From positions 5,838-69,837 of the forward strand of contig NZ_JBNPVX010000009.1 of NCBI RefSeq assembly GCF_050434145.1: DNA of 64,000 bases, in the 5' to 3' direction. The stretch's first letter is position 1. The number at the start of each line of letters is the position of its first letter. Both the position numbers and the translations under genes were made by a program. Of the stretch, positions 9,290-18,107 are shown one piece after another. The stretch is from JAISST01 sp050434145. GTDB lineage: Bacteria; Fusobacteriota; Fusobacteriia; Fusobacteriales; Fusobacteriaceae. Under the pieces are notes generated by a model. That model ran no database searches. It saw nothing but the letters and a program-made list of their open reading frames with translations, and was not told the DNA's origin.

Positions 9290-11026
9290 TTAAAATAGAG
9301 TTTTTTTATAGATTACTGCTTCTTCAGAATTGCTTTCTACATTATTAACACTTTTTTTTATCTCAACTTTTCCTAAAAGTTCTTTAGCATGTTCCAAAAC
9401 ACTTGGTGTAACATTATCTCCAGCAAGCATTCTTGCTATTTCTTTCAATCTACCTTCATTATCCAGTTTTGACACTGATGTAACTGTTTTATTCTCTATA
9501 ATCTCCTTTTTTATATAGAATTGGCAACTAGCACGAGAAGCTATTATTGGTGAATGTGTGATAGAAATAATCTGTGTGCTATTACCTATATTTTCCAATT
9601 TTGATGCTATTTTTCTTATTGTTTCACCACCAACACCTGTATCTATTTCATCAAAAACCAACACTGGAATATTATCTACAACAGAAAATATTACCTTCAA
9701 CCCCAACATAATTCTACTTACTTCTCCACCAGAAGCAATCTTAGATAATGGTTTTTTTTCTTGTCCCAAGTTTGTTGATATAAAAAATTCTACTTCATCT
9801 ATTCCATCTACATGAATATTTTCTTTTTTGCAGAAAACTATGGAAAAATTTGCATTTTCCATTTTTAAATCTCTCAATTCTTCTTTTAATTTTTCCTCTA
9901 TTACTAGAGCCCTTCTTTTTCTTCTTTCACTTAATTCTTTTGCATTTTCCAAATATAAATTTTCTATATTTTTCTTTTCCTCTAATAATGTTTCTATTGC
10001 AAACTTACTTTCATCAAATTCAGATAACTTTTTATCTATTTCATCTCTATAAGATAGTATTTCTTCGATTGATTCACCATATTTCAGTTTCAAATTTACT
10101 ATAGCATCTAGTCTATCTGATATCTTTTGCAAATTTAATGGATCAACTTCTATATTCTCTTCCAATGACAGGATTATATCACCACAATCTTCCAATTCAT
10201 AATATAACTTTTCAATTCTAGACAATACTTCTTCATATTCTTCTCCATATTTTGAAATACTTTCCAAATTTTTTACCACAGTTCTAAGTCCAGATAATAT
10301 GTTTCTGTCACCTTTATGAATCCCTTCACTTGATCCTGATAGCTTATCCTTTATCATCCCAGCATTAAATTTTATCTTATACTCTGCTTCTAATTCTATA
10401 TCTTCGCCAATTTTAGGATTTATTTTATTTATTTCTTCAGATTGAAATTCATACAAATCTTTTTTTTCTAATAATTCTTTTCGGTTTCTTTCAATTTCAT
10501 TTATCTTTTCTGATATTTCATTGTATTTTTTATAATAATCTTTTACTCTTTCCTTTATTTTTTTATCTTCATCATCCAAAAATTTATCCAATAATTTTAT
10601 ATGATTATTTTTATTAAGAAGCATCTGATGAGAATGTTGTCCAACTATATCTATTAATGTAAGAGCAATATCTTTTAATCCAGTTAAAGTAACTCTATTA
10701 TCATTAATGAACGCTTTTCCCTTCCCATGTATATCATATGTCCTACGAATTATAATCTCATCATCATCATCTATTACTATCCCTAATTTCTCTATTTCTT
10801 TCTTTTGATCTTCATTTATAGAAAAGATTCCTTGGGCAGTCAAGGTATCTTCACCATCTCTTATCATATCAACAGAAGCCTTTTCTCCTATCAATAGATT
10901 TACACCAGAAAGAATAATAGACTTTCCTGCTCCTGTTTCACCAGTCAAAACTATCAACCCTTTTTCAAATTCTAAATCTATTTTGTCAATAATTGCTAAA
11001 TTTGATATTTTTAGCTCCCTCAACAT
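9290..11026 (-). CDS. recN: DNA repair protein RecN
   Basis: RecN is an SMC-like ATPase that acts early in double-strand break repair. The 578-residue protein has Walker A GETGAGKS (29-36), a long coiled-coil middle (about 150-380) rich in Glu and Lys, then the signature SKIASGGEVSRIMLGLK and Walker B VLVFDEIDTGVGG in the C-terminal half. Length is normal. The start overlaps the end of nadK by 7 bp, a common coupling; nadK-recN adjacency is widespread in bacteria. Confidence 0.95.
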   Translation of the reverse strand: MLRELKISNLAIIDKIDLEFEKGLIVLTGETGAGKSIILSGVNLLIGEKASVDMIRDGEDTLTAQGIFSINEDQKKEIEKLGIVIDDDDEIIIRRTYDIHGKGKAFINDNRVTLTGLKDIALTLIDIVGQHSHQMLLNKNNHIKLLDKFLDDEDKKIKERVKDYYKKYNEISEKINEIERNRKELLEKKDLYEFQSEEINKINPKIGEDIELEAEYKIKFNAGMIKDKLSGSSEGIHKGDRNILSGLRTVVKNLESISKYGEEYEEVLSRIEKLYYELEDCGDIILSLEENIEVDPLNLQKISDRLDAIVNLKLKYGESIEEILSYRDEIDKKLSEFDESKFAIETLLEEKKNIENLYLENAKELSERRKRRALVIEEKLKEELRDLKMENANFSIVFCKKENIHVDGIDEVEFFISTNLGQEKKPLSKIASGGEVSRIMLGLKVIFSVVDNIPVLVFDEIDTGVGGETIRKIASKLENIGNSTQIISITHSPIIASRASCQFYIKKEIIENKTVTSVSKLDNEGRLKEIARMLAGDNVTPSVLEHAKELLGKVEIKKSVNNVESNSEEAVIYKKTLF

Positions 11027-11823
11027 AGATTGTCACCCCATTTTAACTTCTCTCGTAAAACACTATAATAATTTCTGCTTTCAGAAATTACTAAATTTAA
11101 CCTTTTATTGGTATATTCTATATAGATTTTATCATTTTCAGATAATTCTCCACTCACTTGACCATCAACTATAAAAACTCCTCTAGCACCTTTATCTTCC
11201 AAACTTACTTCCAATTTTTCACTCCCATCTATTACAATTGGTCTAGTATTTAGATTGTGAGGTGCCAGTGGTGTTATTACTATTGCTTTTATATTTGATT
11301 TTACAATGGGCCCTCCTGCTGACATTGAATAAGCAGTAGAACCAGTTGGAGTAGATATTATTACCCCATCACTTTTATATGTACACATATATTCATTATC
11401 TGATACAAATTTTGTTCTGATTACCTTGGATGTCATACTATACTTAGATACACATATTTCATTCAATGCATAGTAAATTTTTCCATTGACTTTTACTTCC
11501 AATATATGTCTCACTTCACTTTTATATTTACCTTCAAAATAATCATCATATAATTCTATAAAATTTTCAGTTTTTATTTCTGTGAGGAAACCAAGATTTC
11601 CAGCATTAACTCCCAACACGTCTATATTAGCATTATTGACAAACTTTTTTAGTCCGCGAAGCAGAGTCCCATCACCACCAATAATTACAATAAAATCTGC
11701 TCTTCCACTTTCTTCTATTGGCAATATCTCTATCTCTTTCTCAGAAAAATACTTCAAGCTTTCCATATATATCTCATGTGCTAAAGATTTATCTTGATTA
11801 TAAATTATACAACCCTTCTTCAT
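11020..11823 (-). CDS. nadK: NAD kinase
   Basis: NadK phosphorylates NAD to NADP. The protein (about 267 residues) has the GGDGT motif (VIIGGDGTLLRG, about residue 48), the NE motif in LNEICVSK, and the conserved DGVIISTPTGSTAYSMSAGGP region. I start at ATG 11823, which has GAGGAAAAGG upstream; the TTG at 11838 in frame would overlap that ribosome site. It lies between envC and recN, with a 7 bp overlap into recN. Confidence 0.95.
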   Translation of the reverse strand: MKKGCIIYNQDKSLAHEIYMESLKYFSEKEIEILPIEESGRADFIVIIGGDGTLLRGLKKFVNNANIDVLGVNAGNLGFLTEIKTENFIELYDDYFEGKYKSEVRHILEVKVNGKIYYALNEICVSKYSMTSKVIRTKFVSDNEYMCTYKSDGVIISTPTGSTAYSMSAGGPIVKSNIKAIVITPLAPHNLNTRPIVIDGSEKLEVSLEDKGARGVFIVDGQVSGELSENDKIYIEYTNKRLNLVISESRNYYSVLREKLKWGDNLC

Positions 11824-11856
11824 AGACCTTTTCCTCAATTTTTACTTTCTACATTT

Positions 11857-13011
11857 CTATTTAAAATGTGGTACCGGATTTGTTGGTTTTGCATTCAATC
11901 TTAGTTCATAATAAAAATGGGCCTTTCCATCAGAAGATAATCCTAATATACCAATATTAGTTCCCGCTGACACTGTCGTACCTACAGATACATTACAGCT
12001 AATTAAGTTTCCATAAACCCCAACTGTGTTGTATCCATAGTCTATCATCACAACTCTTCCAAAACCTGCAAATGATTCTGCAAATACAACTTTTCCTCTT
12101 GCTGCAGCTCGTATTTGTGTTCCACGTTTTGAAGCAATTTCTATTCCATTGCTTTTTACACCATTTTTAGATTGACCATAATTTAAGACAATGTTTCCTG
12201 ATACGGGTTTTGAGAGTTTACCAATCCTCAACCTATCTACTACCACACCTTTCACTGGAGAAGCCCCTATTCCTTTATTTGGCTGTTTTGGTGTTTTAAT
12301 GGTTGCTGATTCTGAACTTTTTGTTGCTCGAGAAGCTATTATTTGAGCTATTTTCTTGTCAAAATCTTTCATTTGTTTCTGTAATTTGGCTATTTTAGCT
12401 TTGTTATCTTTTTCATCTTTATTTAACTTATCAATTAATCCATTCAAATCAACAACTTTTTTATCTATTGCTTTTTTATTTTGTTCCAATTTATTTTTCA
12501 AACTAGTTAGTTTCTTTTTTTCAGTTTCGATTTCAGCAGTAACTTTTTTTATATCCAGCTGGACATTTTCTATCCTCTCAATCCTACCCAAATCACCAAA
12601 CAAAAGCCCTCTAAAATTTTTCCTAACTGTACTATTTTCAGGATTATTTCCTCTGTTTTTTACATATTTATCCCATGCTATTATTTTGGCTCCATATCCA
12701 GTTTTTGTTCTATTTAATTCTGCAGAAGTCACTCCCATATTTATTACACCATATTCAATATTTTTTGATACTATGGATATCTCGCTTGTTATTTCTGCCC
12801 TTTCTTTTTCAATAACACTAATTTCTTTCTGAGTATTTTCTATTTGTTTTATGATTTCTTTTTTTTCCCCTGTTATCTTACTATTTCTTTCCTTATATTT
12901 TGCTATTTCAGCTGCAGCATTTTTCTTAGCTTTTTCTATTTCTTCTATGCTGTTCCCCATCATGTTAAAACCAAATAGAAAAAACAATAACAGTAAAACC
13001 TTTGATTTCAC
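11857..13011 (-). CDS. envC: EnvC-like murein hydrolase activator with degenerate LytM domain
   Basis: A 384-residue protein: signal peptide (about 1-20), long coiled coil (about 22-235) and a C-terminal LytM/M23 domain (about 255-384). The metal-binding positions of active M23 peptidases are altered: NHxGxD reads SNGIEI, the central YxH reads VYGN, and of the HxH only the first His remains (AHFYYE). This matches EnvC, a non-catalytic activator of cell-wall amidases at the septum, working with FtsEX. The start is a GTG overlapping the ftsX stop by one base, which supports a functional pair. The neighbouring ftsX strengthens the EnvC call; the amidase partner is not in the window. Confidence 0.85.
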   Translation of the reverse strand: MKSKVLLLLFFLFGFNMMGNSIEEIEKAKKNAAAEIAKYKERNSKITGEKKEIIKQIENTQKEISVIEKERAEITSEISIVSKNIEYGVINMGVTSAELNRTKTGYGAKIIAWDKYVKNRGNNPENSTVRKNFRGLLFGDLGRIERIENVQLDIKKVTAEIETEKKKLTSLKNKLEQNKKAIDKKVVDLNGLIDKLNKDEKDNKAKIAKLQKQMKDFDKKIAQIIASRATKSSESATIKTPKQPNKGIGASPVKGVVVDRLRIGKLSKPVSGNIVLNYGQSKNGVKSNGIEIASKRGTQIRAAARGKVVFAESFAGFGRVVMIDYGYNTVGVYGNLISCNVSVGTTVSAGTNIGILGLSSDGKAHFYYELRLNAKPTNPVPHFK

Positions 13012-13931
13012 TATTTACCACCACCATCATATTTAGAAGGCCATAGTGGAGTAATCAATATTATAATACACAATATTGCATTCACTATTATTTGATAAAG
13101 TACAAATTCCTTTAGAGATAACAATGTATAGCTTTCTCCTATATTCAATACTAACATTTTTCTCAAGTATAGATACACATTCAGAAAAATCAATGAGCCT
13201 ACTATAGATGAAAACAATAATGGCAATATTCCTGACACTTTTGCATTTTTTCTTGCCATTCTTTCATTTTGCACAGACAAATAATTATTAGAAAAATCAA
13301 TTAAAAATCCATTATAGAAAATAAAAGTCAATAAAAATAGTGTTGGAATAAATAATGTCCCAAATATAACAACAATTAATAATCTGTAAAATTTACTTCT
13401 TTCTTCTTTAAACTTCATATGTATTTCATCTATATATGTTTCTTTTACTTCTGGCATATTTTCAATTCTTTCTTGCAAATCTTTCAAGTCAGCCCTACTA
13501 CGAAAATATATCATCATTGAATCTGATAAAGAGTTTTCACTTTCAGGAATAGCTATTCCCAATTGTTCTTGCAATTCTTTAAAAGATTGTTCTTTAGATA
13601 CATATTTCACATTTTTTACTGCATATATTGATAGTATCTCTTTTTCTAAATTTTCTATTTCTAATGGAGAAATGTTTGCGCGAATATCAATAGAAATAAA
13701 ATGATTACTCTCCATATTTTGTGACATTTCATAGAGATTTATAATTGTAGCTGAGATAAAATTTAAAAAGAAAAAAGCAATTATAAAAGGTATAATTGTC
13801 TTTTTTCTAAGCCATACCACTCTCAATGGCGAAGAATCGCCTCCCCCATTTCCTATATTGTTCCTTTGTGGAGAAGGATTAGTCTTTCTTTTTATCACAT
13901 TGTTGTTAAAATTCATTATATCTAAATCCAT
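13011..13931 (-). CDS. ftsX: Cell division protein FtsX
   Basis: A 306-residue FtsX: a cytoplasmic N-terminal tail with a Gly/Asp-rich stretch (about 1-42), TM1 at about 46-67, an extracytoplasmic domain (about 70-190, with the family's KYVSKEQSFKELQEQLG segment) and three C-terminal membrane helices. FtsX is the membrane part of the FtsEX complex that controls peptidoglycan hydrolysis at the division site. It has an AGGAAGG ribosome site. It is 24 bp downstream of the transketolase genes and overlaps envC. The ATPase gene ftsE, usually next to ftsX, is not in this window. Confidence 0.9.
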   Translation of the reverse strand: MDLDIMNFNNNVIKRKTNPSPQRNNIGNGGGDSSPLRVVWLRKKTIIPFIIAFFFLNFISATIINLYEMSQNMESNHFISIDIRANISPLEIENLEKEILSIYAVKNVKYVSKEQSFKELQEQLGIAIPESENSLSDSMMIYFRSRADLKDLQERIENMPEVKETYIDEIHMKFKEERSKFYRLLIVVIFGTLFIPTLFLLTFIFYNGFLIDFSNNYLSVQNERMARKNAKVSGILPLLFSSIVGSLIFLNVYLYLRKMLVLNIGESYTLLSLKEFVLYQIIVNAILCIIILITPLWPSKYDGGGK

Positions 13932-13955
13932 TTTTTACCTTCCTGTTAACACTTA

Positions 13956-14885
13956 CTACAAATTACTTTCTGCAATCTCCACAATTTTTGCTGCTGTCAG
14001 TTCATACCTTTCTAGCAATTCTTGTGCTTTTCCACTTTGTCCGAATTCATCATTAATTCCTATTTTTAATACTTTTGTTGGATAAATTTCAGCTAATAAT
14101 TCTGATATTGCTCCACCCAGTCCACCTATTATACTATGTTCTTCAGCAGTTATTATAAACTTTGTCTCTTTAGCTGCTGTTATTATTGTATCTTTATCCA
14201 ATGGTTTTATACTTCCACAATTAATGATACGAGCACTTATTCCTTTTTTATCCAATATCTCTGCAGCCTTTATAGCTTCATAAGTCATAAGACCTGTTGC
14301 TATTATAGTTAAATCTTTACCTTCTCTCAGTATATTTGCTTTCCCAATCTCAAATTCATATGTTTCTTCATCAAAAATTGTCTCTACATCCAACCTTCCC
14401 ATTCTTATGTAGACAGGTCCATTGTATTCTGCAGCTGCAAATATCATCTTCTTAGTTTCTACTGCATCAGCAGGAGATAATACCACCATATTAGGTACCA
14501 CCCTCATCAGAGCAATATCTTCTATCATTTGGTGTGATCCTCCATCTTCTCCTACAGAAATCCCTGCATGTGTAGGTGCAATTTTTACATTGAGTTTGCT
14601 GTATGCTACAGAATTTCTTATTTGTTCATATGCTCTTCCTGCCGCAAATATAGCGAATGTAGAAGCAAATGCTATTTTCCCTGATGCTGCTAATCCTGAT
14701 GCTGTCCCTATCATATCAGCTTCCGAAATTCCCATATTGAAATGTCTTTCTGGAAATTCTTTTTGAAACATATTTGTCTTTGTAGATTTTGTCAAATCTG
14801 CATCCAATACTACTATATTTTTATTTATTTTTCCTAATTCAACCAATGCCTCTCCGTAAGCCTGTCTTGTGGCTTTTTTACTCAT
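13956..14885 (-). CDS. Transketolase, C-terminal subunit
   Basis: A 309-residue protein covering the pyrimidine-binding and C-terminal domains of transketolase. It includes GISEADMIGTASGLAASG with the catalytic Glu that activates thiamine diphosphate, and the THAGISVGEDGGSHQ segment. It pairs with the N-terminal subunit encoded 20 bp upstream to form the split transketolase common in anaerobes. The enzyme moves two-carbon units between pentose-phosphate and glycolytic sugars, and also supplies sedoheptulose 7-phosphate, the substrate of GmhA in this window. Good AGGAGG ribosome site. Confidence 0.93.
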   Translation of the reverse strand: MSKKATRQAYGEALVELGKINKNIVVLDADLTKSTKTNMFQKEFPERHFNMGISEADMIGTASGLAASGKIAFASTFAIFAAGRAYEQIRNSVAYSKLNVKIAPTHAGISVGEDGGSHQMIEDIALMRVVPNMVVLSPADAVETKKMIFAAAEYNGPVYIRMGRLDVETIFDEETYEFEIGKANILREGKDLTIIATGLMTYEAIKAAEILDKKGISARIINCGSIKPLDKDTIITAAKETKFIITAEEHSIIGGLGGAISELLAEIYPTKVLKIGINDEFGQSGKAQELLERYELTAAKIVEIAESNL

Positions 14886-14905
14886 TTTGTCTTCCTCCTG
14901 ATATT

Positions 14906-15718
14906 TTATGCCAATTCTTCCAATGCTTTTTCCATTTCTTCCTTATTAGGAGCTACTCCATGAAAATTACAAACATTTTCCATAAATGACACTCCTTTTC
15001 CCTTTGTTGTTTTAGCAATTATTATTGTCGGCTTACCTTTCACAGATCTTGCATCTTTCAAAGCAGAAAATATTTCATTATAATCATGACCATTTATTTG
15101 AATAACATGCCAACCAAAAGCTATCCATTTCTTATCAAGCGGCTCAACACCCATTATATCACATACATTTCCATCTATTTGTAGATTATTATGATCTAAG
15201 AAAACACATACATTGTCCAATTTATAGTGAGCTGCTGACATAGCCGCCTCCCACACTTGACCTTCTTGCACTTCTCCATCTCCTAATACAACATAAATTC
15301 TATTGTCTACATTATCTAATTTAGCAGCCAATGCCATTCCATCTGCTACAGAAAGTCCTTGTCCTAACGATCCTGTTGACATCTCAACTCCTGGCAATTT
15401 TCTCATATCAGGATGACCTTGTAATGGTGACCCAAATTTTCTAAGAGAAGTTAATTCTGATTTGGGAAAATAACCTCTTTCCGCAAGAGTCGCATATAAT
15501 GCTGGAGCACTATGCCCTTTAGACAATACCAATCTATCTCTATTTTCTTTCTGTGGGGTATTGGGGTCAATATTCATTTCATCAAAATATAATGTTGTAA
15601 GAATTTCTACAATGGACAAAGACCCTCCTGGATGTCCCGATCTGGCTTCATATGTCATTTCTATTATTGATTTTCTTATACTTTTAGCTTTTTCTTCTAA
15701 AATTTTAATATCTTTCAT
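14906..15718 (-). CDS. Transketolase, N-terminal subunit
   Basis: The 270-residue thiamine diphosphate pyrophosphate-binding half of transketolase. Landmarks are SGHPGGSLS (about 27-35), LVLSKGHSAPALYA, and the GDGEVQEGQVWEA Mg/ThDP-binding motif ending with the LDHNNLQIDG segment. It is co-encoded with the C-terminal half just downstream. A consensus promoter lies 30-60 bp upstream of the AAGGAG ribosome site, so this is probably the first gene of the operon running through ftsX, envC, nadK, recN and era. Confidence 0.93.
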   Translation of the reverse strand: MKDIKILEEKAKSIRKSIIEMTYEARSGHPGGSLSIVEILTTLYFDEMNIDPNTPQKENRDRLVLSKGHSAPALYATLAERGYFPKSELTSLRKFGSPLQGHPDMRKLPGVEMSTGSLGQGLSVADGMALAAKLDNVDNRIYVVLGDGEVQEGQVWEAAMSAAHYKLDNVCVFLDHNNLQIDGNVCDIMGVEPLDKKWIAFGWHVIQINGHDYNEIFSALKDARSVKGKPTIIIAKTTKGKGVSFMENVCNFHGVAPNKEEMEKALEELA

Positions 15719-15747
15719 TGAATTCTCCTTTTAAAATCGTCCTCTTA

Positions 15748-15777
15748 ATTATAGTATTTTATTAGGTCAATTGTCAA
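15748..15777 (-). promoter_or_regulatory. Consensus sigma-70 promoter for the transketolase-era operon
   Basis: On the minus strand TTGACA (15777-15772) is followed after 18 bp by a perfect TATAAT (15753-15748). It sits about 30 bp upstream of the first transketolase start codon. Confidence 0.8.
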
Positions 15778-15799
15778 GAAATTAAGCTATTTTTATATA

Positions 15800-15828
15800 T
15801 AAAAATAGGAGAAGTTTCCTTCTCCTAT
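15800..15828 (-). terminator. Rho-independent terminator after rubredoxin
   Basis: On the minus strand ATAGGAGAAG and CTTCTCCTAT form a perfect 10-bp stem around a GAAA loop, followed by TTTTATAT. It starts 7 bp after the rubredoxin stop and ends the perR-superoxide reductase-rubredoxin unit. Confidence 0.9.
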
Positions 15829-15834
15829 AAATTT

Positions 15835-15993
15835 CTATATTACTTCAAATTCCTCTTTACCAGCTCCACATAATGGACATACCCACGTTTCTGGAATATC
15901 TTCAAATGCAGTTCCTGGATTTATTCCATTATCTGGATCCCCTACAGCAGGATCATATTCATAACCACATAATTTACATACATATTTTTTCAT
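15835..15993 (-). CDS. Rubredoxin
   Basis: A 52-residue protein, too short for most ORF cut-offs. It has the two knuckles of a rubredoxin iron site: C6-x-x-C9-G and C39-x-x-C42-G, with YDPAVGDPDNGI and the conserved W37 between them. Rubredoxins pass single electrons; the usual partner of superoxide reductase is a rubredoxin, and here the superoxide reductase gene lies 30 bp upstream. The start ATG has GGAGGTAATGCT upstream. A terminator follows. Confidence 0.96.
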   Translation of the reverse strand: MKKYVCKLCGYEYDPAVGDPDNGINPGTAFEDIPETWVCPLCGAGKEEFEVI

Positions 15994-16023
15994 AGCATTA
16001 CCTCCATAAATAAAATTATTTCT

Positions 16024-16401
16024 TTAACTCTTCCAAAGTCCATGAATATTGCAATATTCTCTTGCCAAAACTTTAGAACCTTTTGCTACTTGAAAAAATG
16101 CTTCTGGTTCCTCACCAGCTTTTAGATATTTCCTGTATAGAAAATTATCATCTACAAGTAATTCTATAAATTCTATAAAATGTTCTGGTATCATTGGATG
16201 TTTTGTATTTTGACCAACTTTGACTAAATATCCATTTTCACATTCTTCAATATAAGGAACATGTTTTTCAACTGTTGCATCTTCAGATTTTTCTATTAAC
16301 TTTTCAAATTTTTCTTCCAAAGCTGTACTTATTTTTTCCCTTGATACAGTTTCTACTACTAATTTTCCACTTTTTTCTTTAAACATATCATTATTATTCA
16401 T
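16024..16401 (-). CDS. Superoxide reductase (desulfoferrodoxin family) lacking N-terminal cysteines
   Basis: Superoxide reductase reduces superoxide to hydrogen peroxide without making oxygen, a typical anaerobe defence. The 125-residue protein has the centre II iron ligands at H47, H68, H74, C117 and H120 (EKHVP, KHPMIPEH, YCNIHGLW). The first 40 residues replace the Cys-rich desulforedoxin domain of classical desulfoferrodoxin: no Cys is present there, so centre I is absent. I start at ATG 16401 because AGGAGG lies eight bases upstream; the upstream in-frame ATG (16419) precedes that site. It is in an operon with perR upstream and rubredoxin downstream. Confidence 0.92.
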   Translation of the reverse strand: MNNNDMFKEKSGKLVVETVSREKISTALEEKFEKLIEKSEDATVEKHVPYIEECENGYLVKVGQNTKHPMIPEHFIEFIELLVDDNFLYRKYLKAGEEPEAFFQVAKGSKVLAREYCNIHGLWKS

Positions 16402-16482
16402 TTTATATACCTCCTGCACATTATTTCTATGGTGTTATTAAAGTTTCTTTCTCCATACAAGACCAAGCTTTTATCTAATCTA

Positions 16483-16902
16483 TCAATTCTTTTTTATTTT
16501 AGCACAATCTTTGCATATTCCTTTAAAATATATATGATTTTCCTTTACACGAAAACCTTTTAAATCCTTACTATTTAATAATGTATCATCTATTTTTATA
16601 TCATAAACTTCATTACAACATTCACACTTAAAATGTCCATGCAAGGTCATACAAGCATCATACCGAGTTTCGTTTTCTTCAATAACAAGCACATTAGCAA
16701 TTCCTTTTTCAATAAACAAATTTAATGTATTATACACAGTAGTTTTTGAAAGTGTTGGAATTTCTGGGCTCAAAGCTTTAAAAATAGTATCTACTGTAGG
16801 ATGATTTTCCATCTCCATAAGGTATTCATACACCTTTATACGTTGATATGAAGGTCTAATATCCTTATCTTTTAAAAAATCTCCAATATTTTCTACATAC
16901 AT
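16483..16902 (-). CDS. perR: PerR-type peroxide-sensing repressor (Fur family)
   Basis: A 139-residue Fur-family regulator. The metal-site residues are H34, D82, H88, H90 and D101, each exactly three positions before B. subtilis PerR H37, D85, H91, H93 and D104. The Asp at 101, where Fur has Glu, is the recognised mark of peroxide-sensing PerR. Structural Zn cysteines are C93 and C96 plus a C-terminal CxxC. It heads an operon with superoxide reductase and rubredoxin genes, which fits an oxidative-stress repressor. A PerR-box-like sequence lies over its own transcription start. Confidence 0.9.
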   Translation of the reverse strand: MYVENIGDFLKDKDIRPSYQRIKVYEYLMEMENHPTVDTIFKALSPEIPTLSKTTVYNTLNLFIEKGIANVLVIEENETRYDACMTLHGHFKCECCNEVYDIKIDDTLLNSKDLKGFRVKENHIYFKGICKDCAKIKKN

Positions 16903-16936
16903 AATTAATCTCCTTTTTTCTATTAAGAAAACAACT

Positions 16937-16951
16937 TTGTAATTATTATAC
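16937..16951. promoter_or_regulatory. Candidate PerR box (autoregulation)
   Basis: TTGTAATTATTATAC matches the PerR box TTATAATnATTATAA at 12 of the 14 specified positions. It begins just downstream of the -10 box and covers the expected +1 of the perR promoter, a position suited to repression. Confidence 0.65.
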
Positions 16952-16955
16952 TTTT

Positions 16956-16984
16956 ATAATACCATTTTTTCTTATTATTGTCAA
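16956..16984 (-). promoter_or_regulatory. perR promoter
   Basis: TTGACA (16984-16979), a 17-bp spacer and TATTAT (16961-16956) on the minus strand, about 55 bp upstream of the perR start codon. Confidence 0.8.
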
Positions 16985-17057
16985 GTTTTTTAATTTTAAG
17001 AATTTTAGCATTTTTTTACAAGAAAATATTATTTGTATTCATTACACTTTTTTATAT

Positions 17058-18008
17058 TTATTTTATTATTTTTATATTTTTTAACTCATTAATTTCCAAA
17101 TTAATATTATACCTTTCTGCTACTTCTCTATTTATTACTATTGTTGCTTTATCCAATATTTCATATGGCATCTCCTCTATTTTAGAACCATCCAAATATC
17201 TTCCTATCAACTTTCCAGTCTGGTAGCCTGTATCATATTCTGATGCTGTAACTATTGCCAATGCCCCTTGCTCAGCAAAGTTTTCTGTTACTCCAATTAT
17301 TGGAATATTTTTATTTTTACATTTCTCTACAATTAATGGATATGCAGAAGCTAATAAATGATCATTGGAAGTGTATAATATATCTATTTTTTCTAATAAC
17401 ACATCCAAAGCTGGCACAATTTCATGTACTGCTGTAATCCCATTCTTTATTAATTTATAATTGTTTTTATCACAATATTTTTCCAATTTCTCTATTGTTT
17501 CAGTTGAATTTTTTTCACTAGTATTATAAATAGTACCTATTACCTTAGTTTGTGGAAGTATGGTTTTTATCAATTCTATTTGTTTTTCAACAGGTACTTG
17601 ATTACTGACTCCAGTTACATTTTTATTTAATATTCCTGAACTTTCTGGATAAGCTACAACTGAAAATATTATTGGCTTTTCCTTAGTTGCATTAACAGCT
17701 GCCTGTGTACTTTGAGTTCCTATTGGCACTAGAATATCTACTTTTTCTCCAAATTCTTTAGAGATTAATTGCATTGTTGGAAAATCTCCTTGTGCATTTT
17801 TATAATGTATTTCTACCTTGCTTTCTGAATATCCACTATCCCTCATTCCATCTAATATTCCTTGTCTATTTTCATCCATTGCAGGATGTTCAGCTATTTG
17901 TGATATTCCTATTTTAATTTTTGATATTTTGTTATCTCCATAGGCAAATATACCAATTTTAGTTATTAAAACTCCTAATAAGATTAATTTTTTTACTATT
18001 CTTTTCAT
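17058..18008 (-). CDS. ABC transporter substrate-binding protein 1 (TrpX type), under Trp leader
   Basis: A periplasmic binding protein (PF04392 family) of about 316 residues with an N-terminal signal segment (to about residue 25). Shared landmarks with the three paralogues downstream of 20434 are the IGI-QI-EHP opening, NAQGDF, a STQ/STPSAQ segment and YNTSEKNS. Family members include TrpX, which captures tryptophan for an ABC importer. It most resembles the paralogue at 22614-23537 (shared SGIL-KNVTGVS, GALA). I start at ATG 18008, with AGGGG upstream; the TTG at 18014 is too close to the ribosome site. The gene follows a leader peptide with three Trp codons and a terminator, so tryptophan is the likely ligand. 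It is separated from the permease and ATPase genes by a repeat and its own leader. Confidence 0.85.
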   Translation of the reverse strand: MKRIVKKLILLGVLITKIGIFAYGDNKISKIKIGISQIAEHPAMDENRQGILDGMRDSGYSESKVEIHYKNAQGDFPTMQLISKEFGEKVDILVPIGTQSTQAAVNATKEKPIIFSVVAYPESSGILNKNVTGVSNQVPVEKQIELIKTILPQTKVIGTIYNTSEKNSTETIEKLEKYCDKNNYKLIKNGITAVHEIVPALDVLLEKIDILYTSNDHLLASAYPLIVEKCKNKNIPIIGVTENFAEQGALAIVTASEYDTGYQTGKLIGRYLDGSKIEEMPYEILDKATIVINREVAERYNINLEINELKNIKIIK

Positions 18009-18039
18009 TTTCAACCCCTTTAAATTTATTTTTTGTAAT

Positions 18040-18067
18040 AAAAAAACTCTGTCATTTAAGCAGAGTT
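18040..18067 (-). terminator. Attenuator terminator before binding protein 1
   Basis: On the minus strand AACTCTG (18067-18061) pairs with CAGAGTT (18051-18045) around a 9-base loop and is followed by a T run. It lies between the Trp leader peptide and the binding-protein start. TCTGCTTA, spanning the 5' arm and loop (18064-18057), is the exact complement of TAAGCAGA in the leader (18174-18167), giving an alternative antiterminator pairing. Confidence 0.85.
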
Positions 18068-18107
18068 AATTGGTTAAAACCTCATATTTTCATGATAAAT
18101 AATAATT

